Positions 1 to 4,892 of a stretch of DNA of 5,269 nucleotides are shown here, piece after piece (position 1 is the first letter of the stretch; every line of letters starts with the position of its first letter). The notes under the pieces are model-generated. The model was given only the letters and a program-made list of their open reading frames with translations, was not told where the DNA came from and did not search any database. The position numbers and the translations under genes were made by a program. The DNA lies in the NCBI GenBank assembly GCA_013812995.1, contig JACCSL010000095.1:1-5269 (forward strand), given 5' to 3'. Source of the DNA: Ardenticatenales bacterium. Its GTDB lineage: Bacteria > Chloroflexota > Anaerolineae > Ardenticatenales > Ardenticatenaceae.

Positions 1-183
1 CCGCTGGACAAGCAGCGCAGGCCCAAAGGCGAACCCGTTGTCGCTGCCGATGGTGTGGCGATGGCCGGGCGCGGCGACCTGGTGACCATCGTCGCCTCCC
101 GCGAGGCGGCGTTGGTGCTCCCGGAGAGTTTTGTGCCGGTGGACCATGCCATCACCAGCATCGTGGACGAGGTGAATATTTGA
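1..183 (+). CDS. BMC vertex protein, EutN/CcmL family (C-terminal part)
   Basis: The first 60 codons read open from the window edge and stop with TGA at 181-183, so the N-terminus is missing. The visible part matches the second half of the EutN/CcmL (Pfam EutN_CcmL, BMC-P) family. It has an Asp-Gly-Val segment, then a Gly-Arg-Gly-Asp turn before a hydrophobic strand (LVTIVAS), and ends in the typical terminal strand AITSIVDEV. Family members form pentamers that cap the vertices of bacterial microcompartment shells. The usual GSSAR-like loop is replaced here by ASREAA, so this copy differs from the complete paralogue at 428-697, whose end (AGIVDEVYVP) is similar. It is followed after 22 bases by the zinc-ribbon gene in the same direction, so the genes are probably one operon. 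Family assignment is fairly secure. The compartment type cannot be told from this fragment alone. Confidence 0.85.
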   Translation, partial: PLDKQRRPKGEPVVAADGVAMAGRGDLVTIVASREAALVLPESFVPVDHAITSIVDEVNI

Positions 184-205
184 GTTTTTATGAGGGAGGG
201 GGCGA

Positions 206-409
206 ATGAAAAATAACAAAAGCTGCCCGAAATGCCAATCCAAGGACATTATCCGCGTCACGAGTAACCAGAACACCGTGCTTTCAATCGGGTGGTTCCG
301 CGCTGTCGCTATCACTCGCTATGTCTGCGCGCCATGCGGGTACACGGAGGAGTGGATCGAGTCTGCAAGTGACATCGAAAAGCTCCGCCGCCAGTACAAA
401 CAAGTCTGA
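206..409 (+). CDS. Small zinc-ribbon protein of unknown function
   Basis: A 67-residue protein with two Cys-x-x-Cys knuckles, CPKC near residues 7-10 and CAPC near residues 41-44. The second is followed by GYTEEWIES and a short charged helix (DIEKLRRQYKQ). This pattern is a single zinc ribbon with a conserved-looking CGY-EEW tail, and I recognise it as resembling small uncharacterised zinc-ribbon proteins found in several bacterial phyla. No enzymatic residues are seen. The start is well supported by a GGAGG at 195-199, six bases before the ATG. The gene lies between two BMC vertex-protein genes, 22 bases after one and 18 bases before the other, so it is probably co-transcribed with shell genes. 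Its 5' half is rich in AAA, AAT and AAC codons and looks less GC-rich than its neighbours, which may mean separate acquisition. A role in the compartment is not shown by the sequence. Confidence 0.8.
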   Translation: MKNNKSCPKCQSKDIIRVTSNQNTVLSIGWFRAVAITRYVCAPCGYTEEWIESASDIEKLRRQYKQV

Positions 410-414
410 TTAGT

Positions 415-419
415 GGGAG
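415..419 (+). promoter_or_regulatory. Ribosome binding site deciding the BMC-P start at 428
   Basis: GGGAG sits eight bases before the ATG at 428. An upstream in-frame GTG at 413 would place this site inside the coding region and add five residues (MGEPE) before the normal family start MKLARVVG. The ATG at 428 is therefore preferred. Confidence 0.6.
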
Positions 420-427
420 AGCCAGAG

Positions 428-697
428 ATGAAACTTGCACGCGTGGTGGGAACGGTGGTAAGCACCATCAAACATCCTTTCTTCGAGAACAAAAAGCTGC
501 TTCTCTGCGACTTTGTGACGCCGGAGGGTGCCGAGGCTGGGGGCTACACCATCGCGGTGGATGCAGTAGGGGCGGGCGTGGGGGATCTCGTGTTGCTGCT
601 GGACGAGGGAACGAGCGCGCGCCAGATTCTGGGGGTGGAGGGCGCTCCCGTGCGCACCATCGTCGCGGGCATCGTGGACGAGGTATATGTACCATGA
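428..697 (+). CDS. BMC vertex protein, EutN/CcmL family (complete)
   Basis: An 89-residue protein of usual EutN/CcmL length. It starts with the family's first strand (MKLARVVGTVVST), has the hydrophobic LLLCDFV strand near residues 24-30, the turn and strand DAVGAGVGDLVLLL near 45-58, the loop GTSAR at 61-65, and the closing strand IVAGIVDEV near 78-86. Such proteins form pentamers that close the corners of the polyhedral BMC shell. The start is placed at ATG 428, not the in-frame GTG at 413, because GGGAG lies eight bases upstream and the homology begins at MKLARVVG. The stop TGA (695-697) overlaps the ATG of the aldolase gene (694-696), which suggests translational coupling. It is the second vertex protein gene here. 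Loci with several vertex proteins next to a class II aldolase are known among fucose/rhamnose-type compartments such as the planctomycete PVM type, but that exact type is inference. Confidence 0.93.
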   Translation: MKLARVVGTVVSTIKHPFFENKKLLLCDFVTPEGAEAGGYTIAVDAVGAGVGDLVLLLDEGTSARQILGVEGAPVRTIVAGIVDEVYVP

Positions 698-1506
698 GGG
701 CACGCGGGCGAACAGCGCGGGAAAAGCAGCTCCGCACCGAGATGGTCGAGGCGGGGCGGCGGATGCACGCGCTGGGCGTCGCGGCGGGCAGCGATGGCAA
801 CCTGAGCGCACGCCTGGATGACGACTTGTTTCTCATTACCCCCAGCGGCTTTTCCAAGGGATTCCTGCACCCCGAGCAACTGCTGGTCGTGAACCTGGCC
901 GGCGAGCTTCAGCCGAGCTTCCACCCCATGCGGCGCACCCTGCGCCCCTCCACTGAGATGTTCATGCACCTGGAGGCATACCGCCAGCGCCCCGATGTCC
1001 TGGCCGTCATCCACGCCCACCCACCGATGGGCATTGCCTGCACCGTTGCCAACATCTCGCTGGCTAGCTGCGTTCTGCCCGAGGTAATCTACCACCTGGG
1101 CTCGATTCCCACGGCCCCCTATGCTACGCCCGGCACCGCCGAGGGAGCCGCTTCCGTGCGGGAGCTGGTCAAGCACCACGAGGCGATGCTCCTGGACCAT
1201 CACGGCTCGCTGACACTGGGGGACACGCTGCTCACCGCACTGATGCGGCTGGAGTGGATCGAGCAGGCTGCGACAATCATGCTGGCCGCGCACGCTGCGA
1301 CAGAGGGGCAGGTGGCGGAGCTGCCGCGCGAGCGCGTGGAGCGGTTGCAGAGCATCCGCCACTTGGCTCTGACAGAGCGTGGCCGGGCGGAGAGTGCGCC
1401 TTGCTCGGCCTGCCAGATACGCGAGGCAACGCCCCCGCCCGTAGACGCCGAATTGGTCCGCGCTATCACCGAGGCGGTTCTCCACTCTCTCAATTCGCAG
1501 CGGTAA
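694..1506 (+). CDS. BMC-associated class II aldolase (FucA-like)
   Basis: A 270-residue member of the class II aldolase/adducin family. Visible motifs are SDGNLSAR (33-40), ITPSGFSKG (48-56), PSTE with the likely catalytic Glu88, the zinc pair His107 and His109 in IHAHPP, and the third zinc ligand His170 in DHHG. This matches the Glu73/His92/His94/His155 set of E. coli fuculose-1-phosphate aldolase. Such enzymes split a sugar 1-phosphate into dihydroxyacetone phosphate and an aldehyde such as lactaldehyde, in the BMC lumen if encapsulated. FucA is about 215 residues; here about 50-60 extra residues follow, with CSAC (237-240), a proline linker (PPP, 247-249) and an amphipathic helix (VDAELVRAITEAVLHSL, 250-266) that looks like an encapsulation peptide. 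The ATG overlaps the BMC-P stop as ATGA, with GAGG ten bases upstream. The true substrate is not determined; a related epimerase function is less likely. Confidence 0.9.
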   Translation: MRARGRTAREKQLRTEMVEAGRRMHALGVAAGSDGNLSARLDDDLFLITPSGFSKGFLHPEQLLVVNLAGELQPSFHPMRRTLRPSTEMFMHLEAYRQRPDVLAVIHAHPPMGIACTVANISLASCVLPEVIYHLGSIPTAPYATPGTAEGAASVRELVKHHEAMLLDHHGSLTLGDTLLTALMRLEWIEQAATIMLAAHAATEGQVAELPRERVERLQSIRHLALTERGRAESAPCSACQIREATPPPVDAELVRAITEAVLHSLNSQR

Positions 1507-1516
1507 AGGGGGCTGA

Positions 1517-1552
1517 GTCCCAGTCGATGGGACGCTGGGGGATTTGATTTTT
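1517..1552 (+). terminator. Weak candidate terminator after the aldolase gene
   Basis: GTCCCA (1517-1522) pairs with TGGGAC (1528-1533) around a five-base loop. An alternative pairing is CCCAG (1519-1523) with CTGGG (1535-1539), closer to the T-rich stretch 1543-1552. The T run is interrupted, so termination may be partial and some BMC transcripts may read through into the tRNA gene. The T-rich part overlaps the tRNA -35 box. Confidence 0.3.
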
Positions 1553-1571
1553 CTAAAGTTCCTGCTATTAT
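1544..1571 (+). promoter_or_regulatory. Extended -10 promoter for tRNA-Glu
   Basis: TTGATT (1544-1549) and TATTAT (1566-1571) are separated by 16 bases, and TGC just before the -10 box gives an extended -10 element. Transcription would start near 1578, leaving a short leader before the mature tRNA 5' end at 1591. This fits a housekeeping sigma-70-type promoter driving a stand-alone tRNA gene. It was judged by eye only. Confidence 0.6.
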
Positions 1572-1590
1572 CTGCCAATCCTTCGCATAA

Positions 1591-1663
1591 GCCCCGTTCG
1601 TCTAGCGGTCTAGGATATCACCCTTTCAAGGTGGAGACACGGGTTCGAGTCCCGTACGGGGTA
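1591..1663 (+). tRNA. tRNA-Glu (anticodon UUC)
   Basis: A complete cloverleaf can be drawn. The acceptor arm is GCCCCGT (1591-1597) with ACGGGGT (1656-1662), first pair G-U. The D arm is built on GTCT and GGAT. The anticodon stem is TCACC/GGTGG with loop CTTTCAA, so the anticodon TTC lies at 1625-1627. The T arm is ACGGG-TTCGAGT-CCCGT (1639-1655), and the discriminator base is A1663. The start GTTCGTCTAG and the CCCTTTCA-GG core are typical of bacterial glutamate tRNAs. The 3' CCA is not encoded (GTACTAG follows), so it must be added after transcription. The gene has its own promoter upstream and a strong terminator just downstream, and no sign of an integrated element is seen next to it. Confidence 0.96.
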
Positions 1664-1670
1664 CTAGAAC

Positions 1671-1704
1671 AAAAAAAGCTCACGCCGTCGCGTGAGCTTT
1701 TTTT
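1671..1704. terminator. Bidirectional intrinsic terminator
   Basis: AGCTCACGC (1677-1685) and GCGTGAGCT (1690-1698) form a perfect nine-base-pair stem around the loop CGTC. A run of seven A precedes it (1671-1677) and a run of seven T follows it (1698-1704), so the hairpin has a U-tract in transcripts of either strand. It sits between the tRNA-Glu gene (+) and the 3' end of the TPR-like gene (-, ending at 1720), and should end transcription from both sides. Confidence 0.93.
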
Positions 1705-1719
1705 GTTTGCGGTTGGGGG

Positions 1720-2289
1720 CTAGCTGCCACCGCCAAAGGCCAGTGATAGAACATAAAATACGAGCGAGCAAGCACAGAGTGTGGGCAGGAGTAGAACCCC
1801 TACAATTCCTGCAATGATGCGGGCCTGCCCGGGCTTCTTCGGGTGTGGTGGGCGCTTGCGAAGATTGATCGTTGATTTCCCACTCCCTGCTCCCATGCTA
1901 GCGGGTGGTGGGGTGGGGGTTGGACGGGCCGCCGCTTCGCGCCGCTCGCGGCTTTCCTTGGCGGCGACGGAGTCCGATGCTTTCGCCCCCCCTTTGGAGC
2001 TACTGGCGGGAGGCGGTGTCTCCCGCGCGGCGGGCGGCGTTGGGGGCGGCGCTGACCGCTGCGGGGGTGGTTCCGGGGCAGGCTCTGTTTGCGCCTGAGC
2101 CATAGAGGCAGAGAACATTCCTTCCTGAGCCGCCTCATTGCTGGGGTCCAGTTGGATCGCGCGTAGATACGACTCTTTGGCTTTCTCAAGCTGCCCTTCT
2201 GCGGCCAGCACATCACCCAGATCGGACCAAGCTTTGGAACTCTTCGGGTTGGTACGAACAGCAGCCATGGCCTCTTGCTTACGGCTCAT
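1720..2289 (-). CDS. TPR-like protein with proline-rich linker and C-terminal membrane anchor
   Basis: A 189-residue protein. Residues about 17-50 (AWSDLGDVLAAEGQLEKAKE... AIQLDPSN) form one clear tetratricopeptide repeat, with partial helices before and after. Residues about 67-155 are rich in Pro, Ala, Ser and Arg and likely unfolded, including basic patches (SRERRE, RKRPPHPKK). Residues about 157-184 are a hydrophobic membrane helix containing a Cys-Ala-Cys, followed by a short GGGS tail. There is no N-terminal signal, so it looks tail-anchored with the TPR part facing the cytoplasm. TPRs normally bind protein partners. The ATG at 2289 is supported by GAGAGG (2298-2303) eight bases upstream. 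It follows the caspase-like gene by 120 bases on the same strand and ends close to the bidirectional terminator. A partnership with that protease is inference. I do not recognise a named family beyond TPR. Confidence 0.85.
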   Translation of the reverse strand: MSRKQEAMAAVRTNPKSSKAWSDLGDVLAAEGQLEKAKESYLRAIQLDPSNEAAQEGMFSASMAQAQTEPAPEPPPQRSAPPPTPPAARETPPPASSSKGGAKASDSVAAKESRERREAAARPTPTPPPASMGAGSGKSTINLRKRPPHPKKPGQARIIAGIVGVLLLPTLCACSLVFYVLSLAFGGGS

Positions 2290-2361
2290 ATAAAATACCT
2301 CTCGATCAAGACGTGGGGATCTGGCTTGAGCGTATCCAGGAATAATTGGATTCTAGGCAGC

Positions 2362-2391
2362 ATCTTAACATTACGTCATCTATCTTGGCAA
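2362..2391 (-). promoter_or_regulatory. Possible promoter for the TPR-like gene
   Basis: Read on the - strand, TTGCCA (2391-2386) and TAAGAT (2367-2362) are 18 bases apart, 70-odd bases before the ATG. An imperfect inverted repeat (ATCCA at 2334-2338, TGGAT at 2347-2351) lies in the leader. No terminator is visible between the caspase-like stop and this gene, so co-transcription with the protease gene is equally possible. Confidence 0.35.
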
Positions 2392-2409
2392 GCAGGGTAT
2401 CTCTCTGAT

Positions 2410-4443
2410 TTAGCCCAGCACACGGCCTAGCGTGAACCACTCGACATTCCAGCCCTCTCTCTTGCTTGAGACAGGCTTGACCACATCAAAATCCCGCTGA
2501 ACGGTGGCCTGACCGCACGGCCAGACTTGACTATCCAGCGGCTGGCTGCTGGCAAGGAGCTGCAAGTGCAGCACTCCCTCCTGCCTGCTTTCCCAGACAA
2601 AGGCGCTTGAGGCATCGACGACGAGTTGGCTCGTGCCATCCCGGGGCCAGAGGCGTTCCAGCGCGTGCTCCTTCGGGTAGAGACGGTAGAGAATGACGAA
2701 GAGGGCCTGCGTGCCTCTATTGTGCAGCGTAAACTCGATGCGGTCATTCTTGCGCAGGGGCAAGGCTGCTGCGCCGAAGGTCAGGGGAATCTCGGTGCGA
2801 GTCCAGGGTAGAGCCTTGGCGGCAAGCCGCAGCCCCATGCCCTCGCCCGTCCCAATGGGAATCGCCAAGCGCTCGATGGCGGAGGGTTTCCGCTGATGCA
2901 GATCGTAGCAGATGATCCGGTTGAGCAGGCGTGCGACGGTGTATGGCTCCTTCAGAGGATAGCGTAGGCCCTCCAGCTCTTTCCCATCGCGCGTCTTCGC
3001 CAGCCAGCTTTCTCCCTCTTGCAGGATGTTGTAATCGCCTAGCTCCCTCGTCTCCAGCAGGAAGGGACTTCCTTCAACTTCCCGCCGTAGAAAAAGCTCA
3101 ATGGTCGTCCTGGGGGCCTCCTCGCGTGCCTTTCTGAATGCCTGTTGTTCGGAGAGGGAGAGGAACAACTTATACCATTCCTCGCGAACCTTCTCAGCGC
3201 CCGGCCCGAAATAGAGAGTGGGGCGCTTTGCTAGCGCGGCCAGTTGGAGTGGCTGACCCGGCTCTAGCATCTCTGTGTTCGCCTCTACCGGCACGGCACG
3301 CGCCTTGCGGAGCCAACACTCCGTCACCGTCCACTGGCCGCGCGGCTGTTTCAAAGACCAATCGGTGAAGGCAGTCAGCACGCTACCCACCTCGATGCCA
3401 TCCAGACTGCCCCCATCGAAGATGATGGCGTTTTCTTCCACCTGCTGAATAGAGAAGAGGGGGAGCGGGCGGGGAAGTCTCTCTTTGCTGAAGAGTTGGC
3501 GCTCATGATCGCCGGAAAGCTCGGGATATTGGTTCTCTTTTTGCGGATGGTCTGGTAGCCGCCCCCGCACGGCGCGGGCTAGTTCCTGGTAGCTCATTGG
3601 GCCACCCGCGCGGGCGAGCACCTCCAGCAAGGCAGTGGTCATTGCGCCGCGCCATTCGGTTTTGCCATCCGGGCCAGGGCGTGGAATCTCATAGCTCAGC
3701 TGCGTCCCGAGGGAGCCCGCTAACAGGGTATATCCGGTGAACACTTTTCCGTAATGCTCACTCAGACGCTCCAGGGTCACCGTTCCATCTAGCACTGTCT
3801 GTAGGGTACGGCGGCGCGCATTCCCGTCTCCCGTCAGCCGGGCGACAGGAGCCTGGGGCTCAGGTTGTTCCCGCGTTGACTGATTCCCTGTACGAGTGGC
3901 TCCAGCCGAATGACAGGAATCCAGGATGACCGTGAGGCGCACCCCCTTGTCGATCAGCTCGGCGATGAGGCAGCGCAACTCCCGGTCCAGGAGGTCCAGC
4001 ACCTCGCCGGTGCGTGCGTCGGCGGGCACCAGCGTTTCCCCCCGCGCATCCCCAAAGCCAATGGCGACGTCTAGCGCGGTGGTAGAGCCGTGACCACTGT
4101 AATAGAAGAGCCCCTCTTCGCCTGCTTTCAGCTCCTTCAAGAGAAAGTCACGGAAGCCGGAGATGATAGCGGCGCGCGTGGCCTTCTGGGTGGGGGGCGT
4201 AGCGGGCGCGGTGAGGAGGCGAATATGGCTCTCCGCCATGCGGTACTGCGCTTGTAGGAAGGCCGCCACCGCCGTGGCGTCGCCGACACAGCCGCGCAGG
4301 TCGGCGATATGGGCCGCGTCGTACTCATTGATTCCGACAATCAAGGCGCGGGCAGGGCGAAAGGCTGTTTCCACAGAACCACCTCTTTTCAAAGTAGGGC
4401 GCGGGACGCGGCGGGGGTGACGATGGCGCACGCTTCGGCTCAC
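2410..4443 (-). CDS. Caspase-like (peptidase C14, orthocaspase) protein with long C-terminal region
   Basis: Up to 677 residues. RALIVGINEY (32-41) opens a caspase p20 domain. The catalytic pair is visible: His118 in FYYSGHGS and Cys177 in ILDSCHSAG. A p10-like part follows (about 235-322: GYTLLAGSLGTQLSYE, MTTALLEVLA, the ELSGDHERQLF end). Next comes a beta-rich segment (about 335-400, FDGGSLDGIEVGSV), a charged middle part, and a region near 555-640 (NDRIEFTLHN... FVILYRLYP... RLWPRDG) that resembles the DUF4384-type domain often fused to bacterial caspases. No signal peptide or membrane helix is seen. Family members are Cys proteases that cut after Arg or Lys; roles include regulated proteolysis and abortive-infection-type defence, neither proven here. 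The start is uncertain: GTG 4443 or GTG 4374, both with purine-rich sites. The longer form adds 23 Arg-rich residues. Confidence 0.9.
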   Translation of the reverse strand: MSRSVRHRHPRRVPRPTLKRGGSVETAFRPARALIVGINEYDAAHIADLRGCVGDATAVAAFLQAQYRMAESHIRLLTAPATPPTQKATRAAIISGFRDFLLKELKAGEEGLFYYSGHGSTTALDVAIGFGDARGETLVPADARTGEVLDLLDRELRCLIAELIDKGVRLTVILDSCHSAGATRTGNQSTREQPEPQAPVARLTGDGNARRRTLQTVLDGTVTLERLSEHYGKVFTGYTLLAGSLGTQLSYEIPRPGPDGKTEWRGAMTTALLEVLARAGGPMSYQELARAVRGRLPDHPQKENQYPELSGDHERQLFSKERLPRPLPLFSIQQVEENAIIFDGGSLDGIEVGSVLTAFTDWSLKQPRGQWTVTECWLRKARAVPVEANTEMLEPGQPLQLAALAKRPTLYFGPGAEKVREEWYKLFLSLSEQQAFRKAREEAPRTTIELFLRREVEGSPFLLETRELGDYNILQEGESWLAKTRDGKELEGLRYPLKEPYTVARLLNRIICYDLHQRKPSAIERLAIPIGTGEGMGLRLAAKALPWTRTEIPLTFGAAALPLRKNDRIEFTLHNRGTQALFVILYRLYPKEHALERLWPRDGTSQLVVDASSAFVWESRQEGVLHLQLLASSQPLDSQVWPCGQATVQRDFDVVKPVSSKREGWNVEWFTLGRVLG
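4382..4386 (-). promoter_or_regulatory. Internal ribosome binding site for an alternative caspase start at 4374
   Basis: Read on the - strand, AGAGG (4386-4382) lies seven bases before an in-frame GTG at 4374-4372. Starting there gives a protein that begins only eight residues before RALIVGINEY, as usual for caspase-like proteins. It competes with the purine-rich run GAGAGGGGGAGG (4458-4447) before GTG 4443, whose GGAGG core is only three bases from the start codon. Confidence 0.45.
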
Positions 4444-4496
4444 TGACCTCCCCCTCTCTTTCCCATCCCTTTTTCAACTAACGATATGTTCCCCCA

Positions 4497-4525
4497 AGTA
4501 AAACCGCCCTGTCAAACTCTGTCAA
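4497..4525 (-). promoter_or_regulatory. Promoter for the caspase-like gene
   Basis: Read on the - strand, a perfect TTGACA (4525-4520) is followed after exactly 17 bases by TTTACT (4502-4497). Transcription would start near 4490, giving a leader of about 45-50 bases to GTG 4443. A second TTGACAG copy lies just inside the spacer. The -35 box is one base from the left edge of the inverted-repeat structure at 4527. Confidence 0.55.
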
Positions 4526-4534
4526 TAACGGAAA

Positions 4535-4562
4535 GGCAAAAGGCAAAAGGCAAAGGGCAAAA
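4535..4562 (+). repeat. Tandem heptamer repeat (left arm), 4 x GGCAAAA-type
   Basis: Four perfect-phase seven-base units: GGCAAAA (4535-4541), GGCAAAA (4542-4548), GGCAAAG (4549-4555) and GGCAAAA (4556-4562). Seven-base units do not keep a reading frame over single copies, as expected for a non-coding repeat. Confidence 0.9.
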
Positions 4563-4736
4563 GTAACAGCACGGAAAGGCCATTAAGGGGCATTTTCTTT
4601 TGATATACCCAGACCTTTACTCGGTGGCTTAGCCTTCGTCACACCCCTACTGTCATTGGCAAAGAAAATTGATAGCCCAATCCATCCGGACGTGCTTTAT
4701 GGGCATATGAACCCTATAAATTGTCGTTGTCGTTAC

Positions 4737-4764
4737 TTTTGCCTTTTGCCTTTTGCCCTTTGCC
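4737..4764 (-). repeat. Tandem heptamer repeat (right arm), 4 x GGCAAAA-type
   Basis: Read on the - strand from 4764 to 4737, the units are GGCAAAG, GGCAAAA, GGCAAAA and GGCAAAA. It is the inverted partner of the tandem repeat in the left arm, with the variant unit in first rather than third place. Confidence 0.9.
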
Positions 4765-4826
4765 TTTCCGTTCCCCCTTCCTGGTAGCTTTTGAGAGGCG
4801 ATTGGAAGTCATTGAAGGGAAGCCAG

Positions 4827-4835
4827 TGCTACACT
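4827..4835 (+). promoter_or_regulatory. Possible extended -10 element for the HMG-CoA synthase gene
   Basis: TGC followed by TACACT (4830-4835) looks like an extended -10 box about 58 bases before the ATG. No well-spaced -35 box is visible; TTGAAG at 4812 is only 12 bases away. Apart from this, the stretch 4773-4880 holds nothing I can name. Confidence 0.3.
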
Positions 4836-4880
4836 TTACCCATTCTCTGCCACCTTTGGAGTCAATCGTCCAGGCAGAAG

Positions 4881-4886
4881 AGGAGG
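4881..4886 (+). promoter_or_regulatory. Strong ribosome binding site of the HMG-CoA synthase gene
   Basis: AGGAGG lies six bases before the ATG at 4893. It favours this start over the in-frame ATG at 4905, which would lose the first four residues. Confidence 0.8.
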
Positions 4887-4892
4887 AAGGGT

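Larger units (their letters stand above)
4527..4772. repeat. Inverted-repeat structure with GGCAAAA heptamer arms (MITE- or REP-like)
   Basis: Two 41-base arms, 4527-4567 and 4732-4772, are inverted copies of each other with only two mismatches. Each arm has the outer end AACGGAAA, four heptamers of the form GGCAAAA, and the inner end GTAAC. The variant unit GGCAAAG is third in the left arm and first in the right arm, which accounts for both mismatches. The 164-base centre (4568-4731) has no open reading frame of note. It holds a partial extra copy of the arm start (CGGAAAGGC, 4572-4580) and a nine-base inverted pair (ATTTTCTTT 4592-4600, AAAGAAAAT 4661-4669). It is clearly less GC-rich than the genes. 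No target-site duplication is visible at the outer edges. It may be a non-autonomous mobile element, a paired REP-like repeat, or a local duplication. Copies elsewhere in the genome cannot be checked here. Confidence 0.75.

Noticed and set aside
413..427. Upstream GTG start for the complete BMC-P gene
   Set aside because: It would add five residues not typical of the family and would place the ribosome binding site inside the gene.
544..1578. Long open frame of 344 codons on the - strand opposite the aldolase gene
   Set aside because: It overlaps two well-supported + strand genes, has no recognisable domain, and is the expected shadow of GC-rich coding DNA.
1591..1663. tRNA gene as an integration site for a mobile element
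   Set aside because: No integrase gene is present and no repeat of the tRNA 3' end was seen in the window.
1781..2105. Open frames on the + strand opposite the TPR-like gene
   Set aside because: They are antisense to the proline-rich linker; their Gly/Arg-rich composition is the mirror of Pro codons.
1720..2289. Possible bacterial gasdermin partner of the protease
   Set aside because: The protein has a TPR, an unfolded linker and one C-terminal helix, not the beta-rich pore-forming fold with an N-terminal cysteine expected for gasdermins.
4535..4764. Possible CRISPR array
   Set aside because: The heptamers are directly tandem with no spacers, and the two blocks are inverted relative to each other; no cas gene is present.
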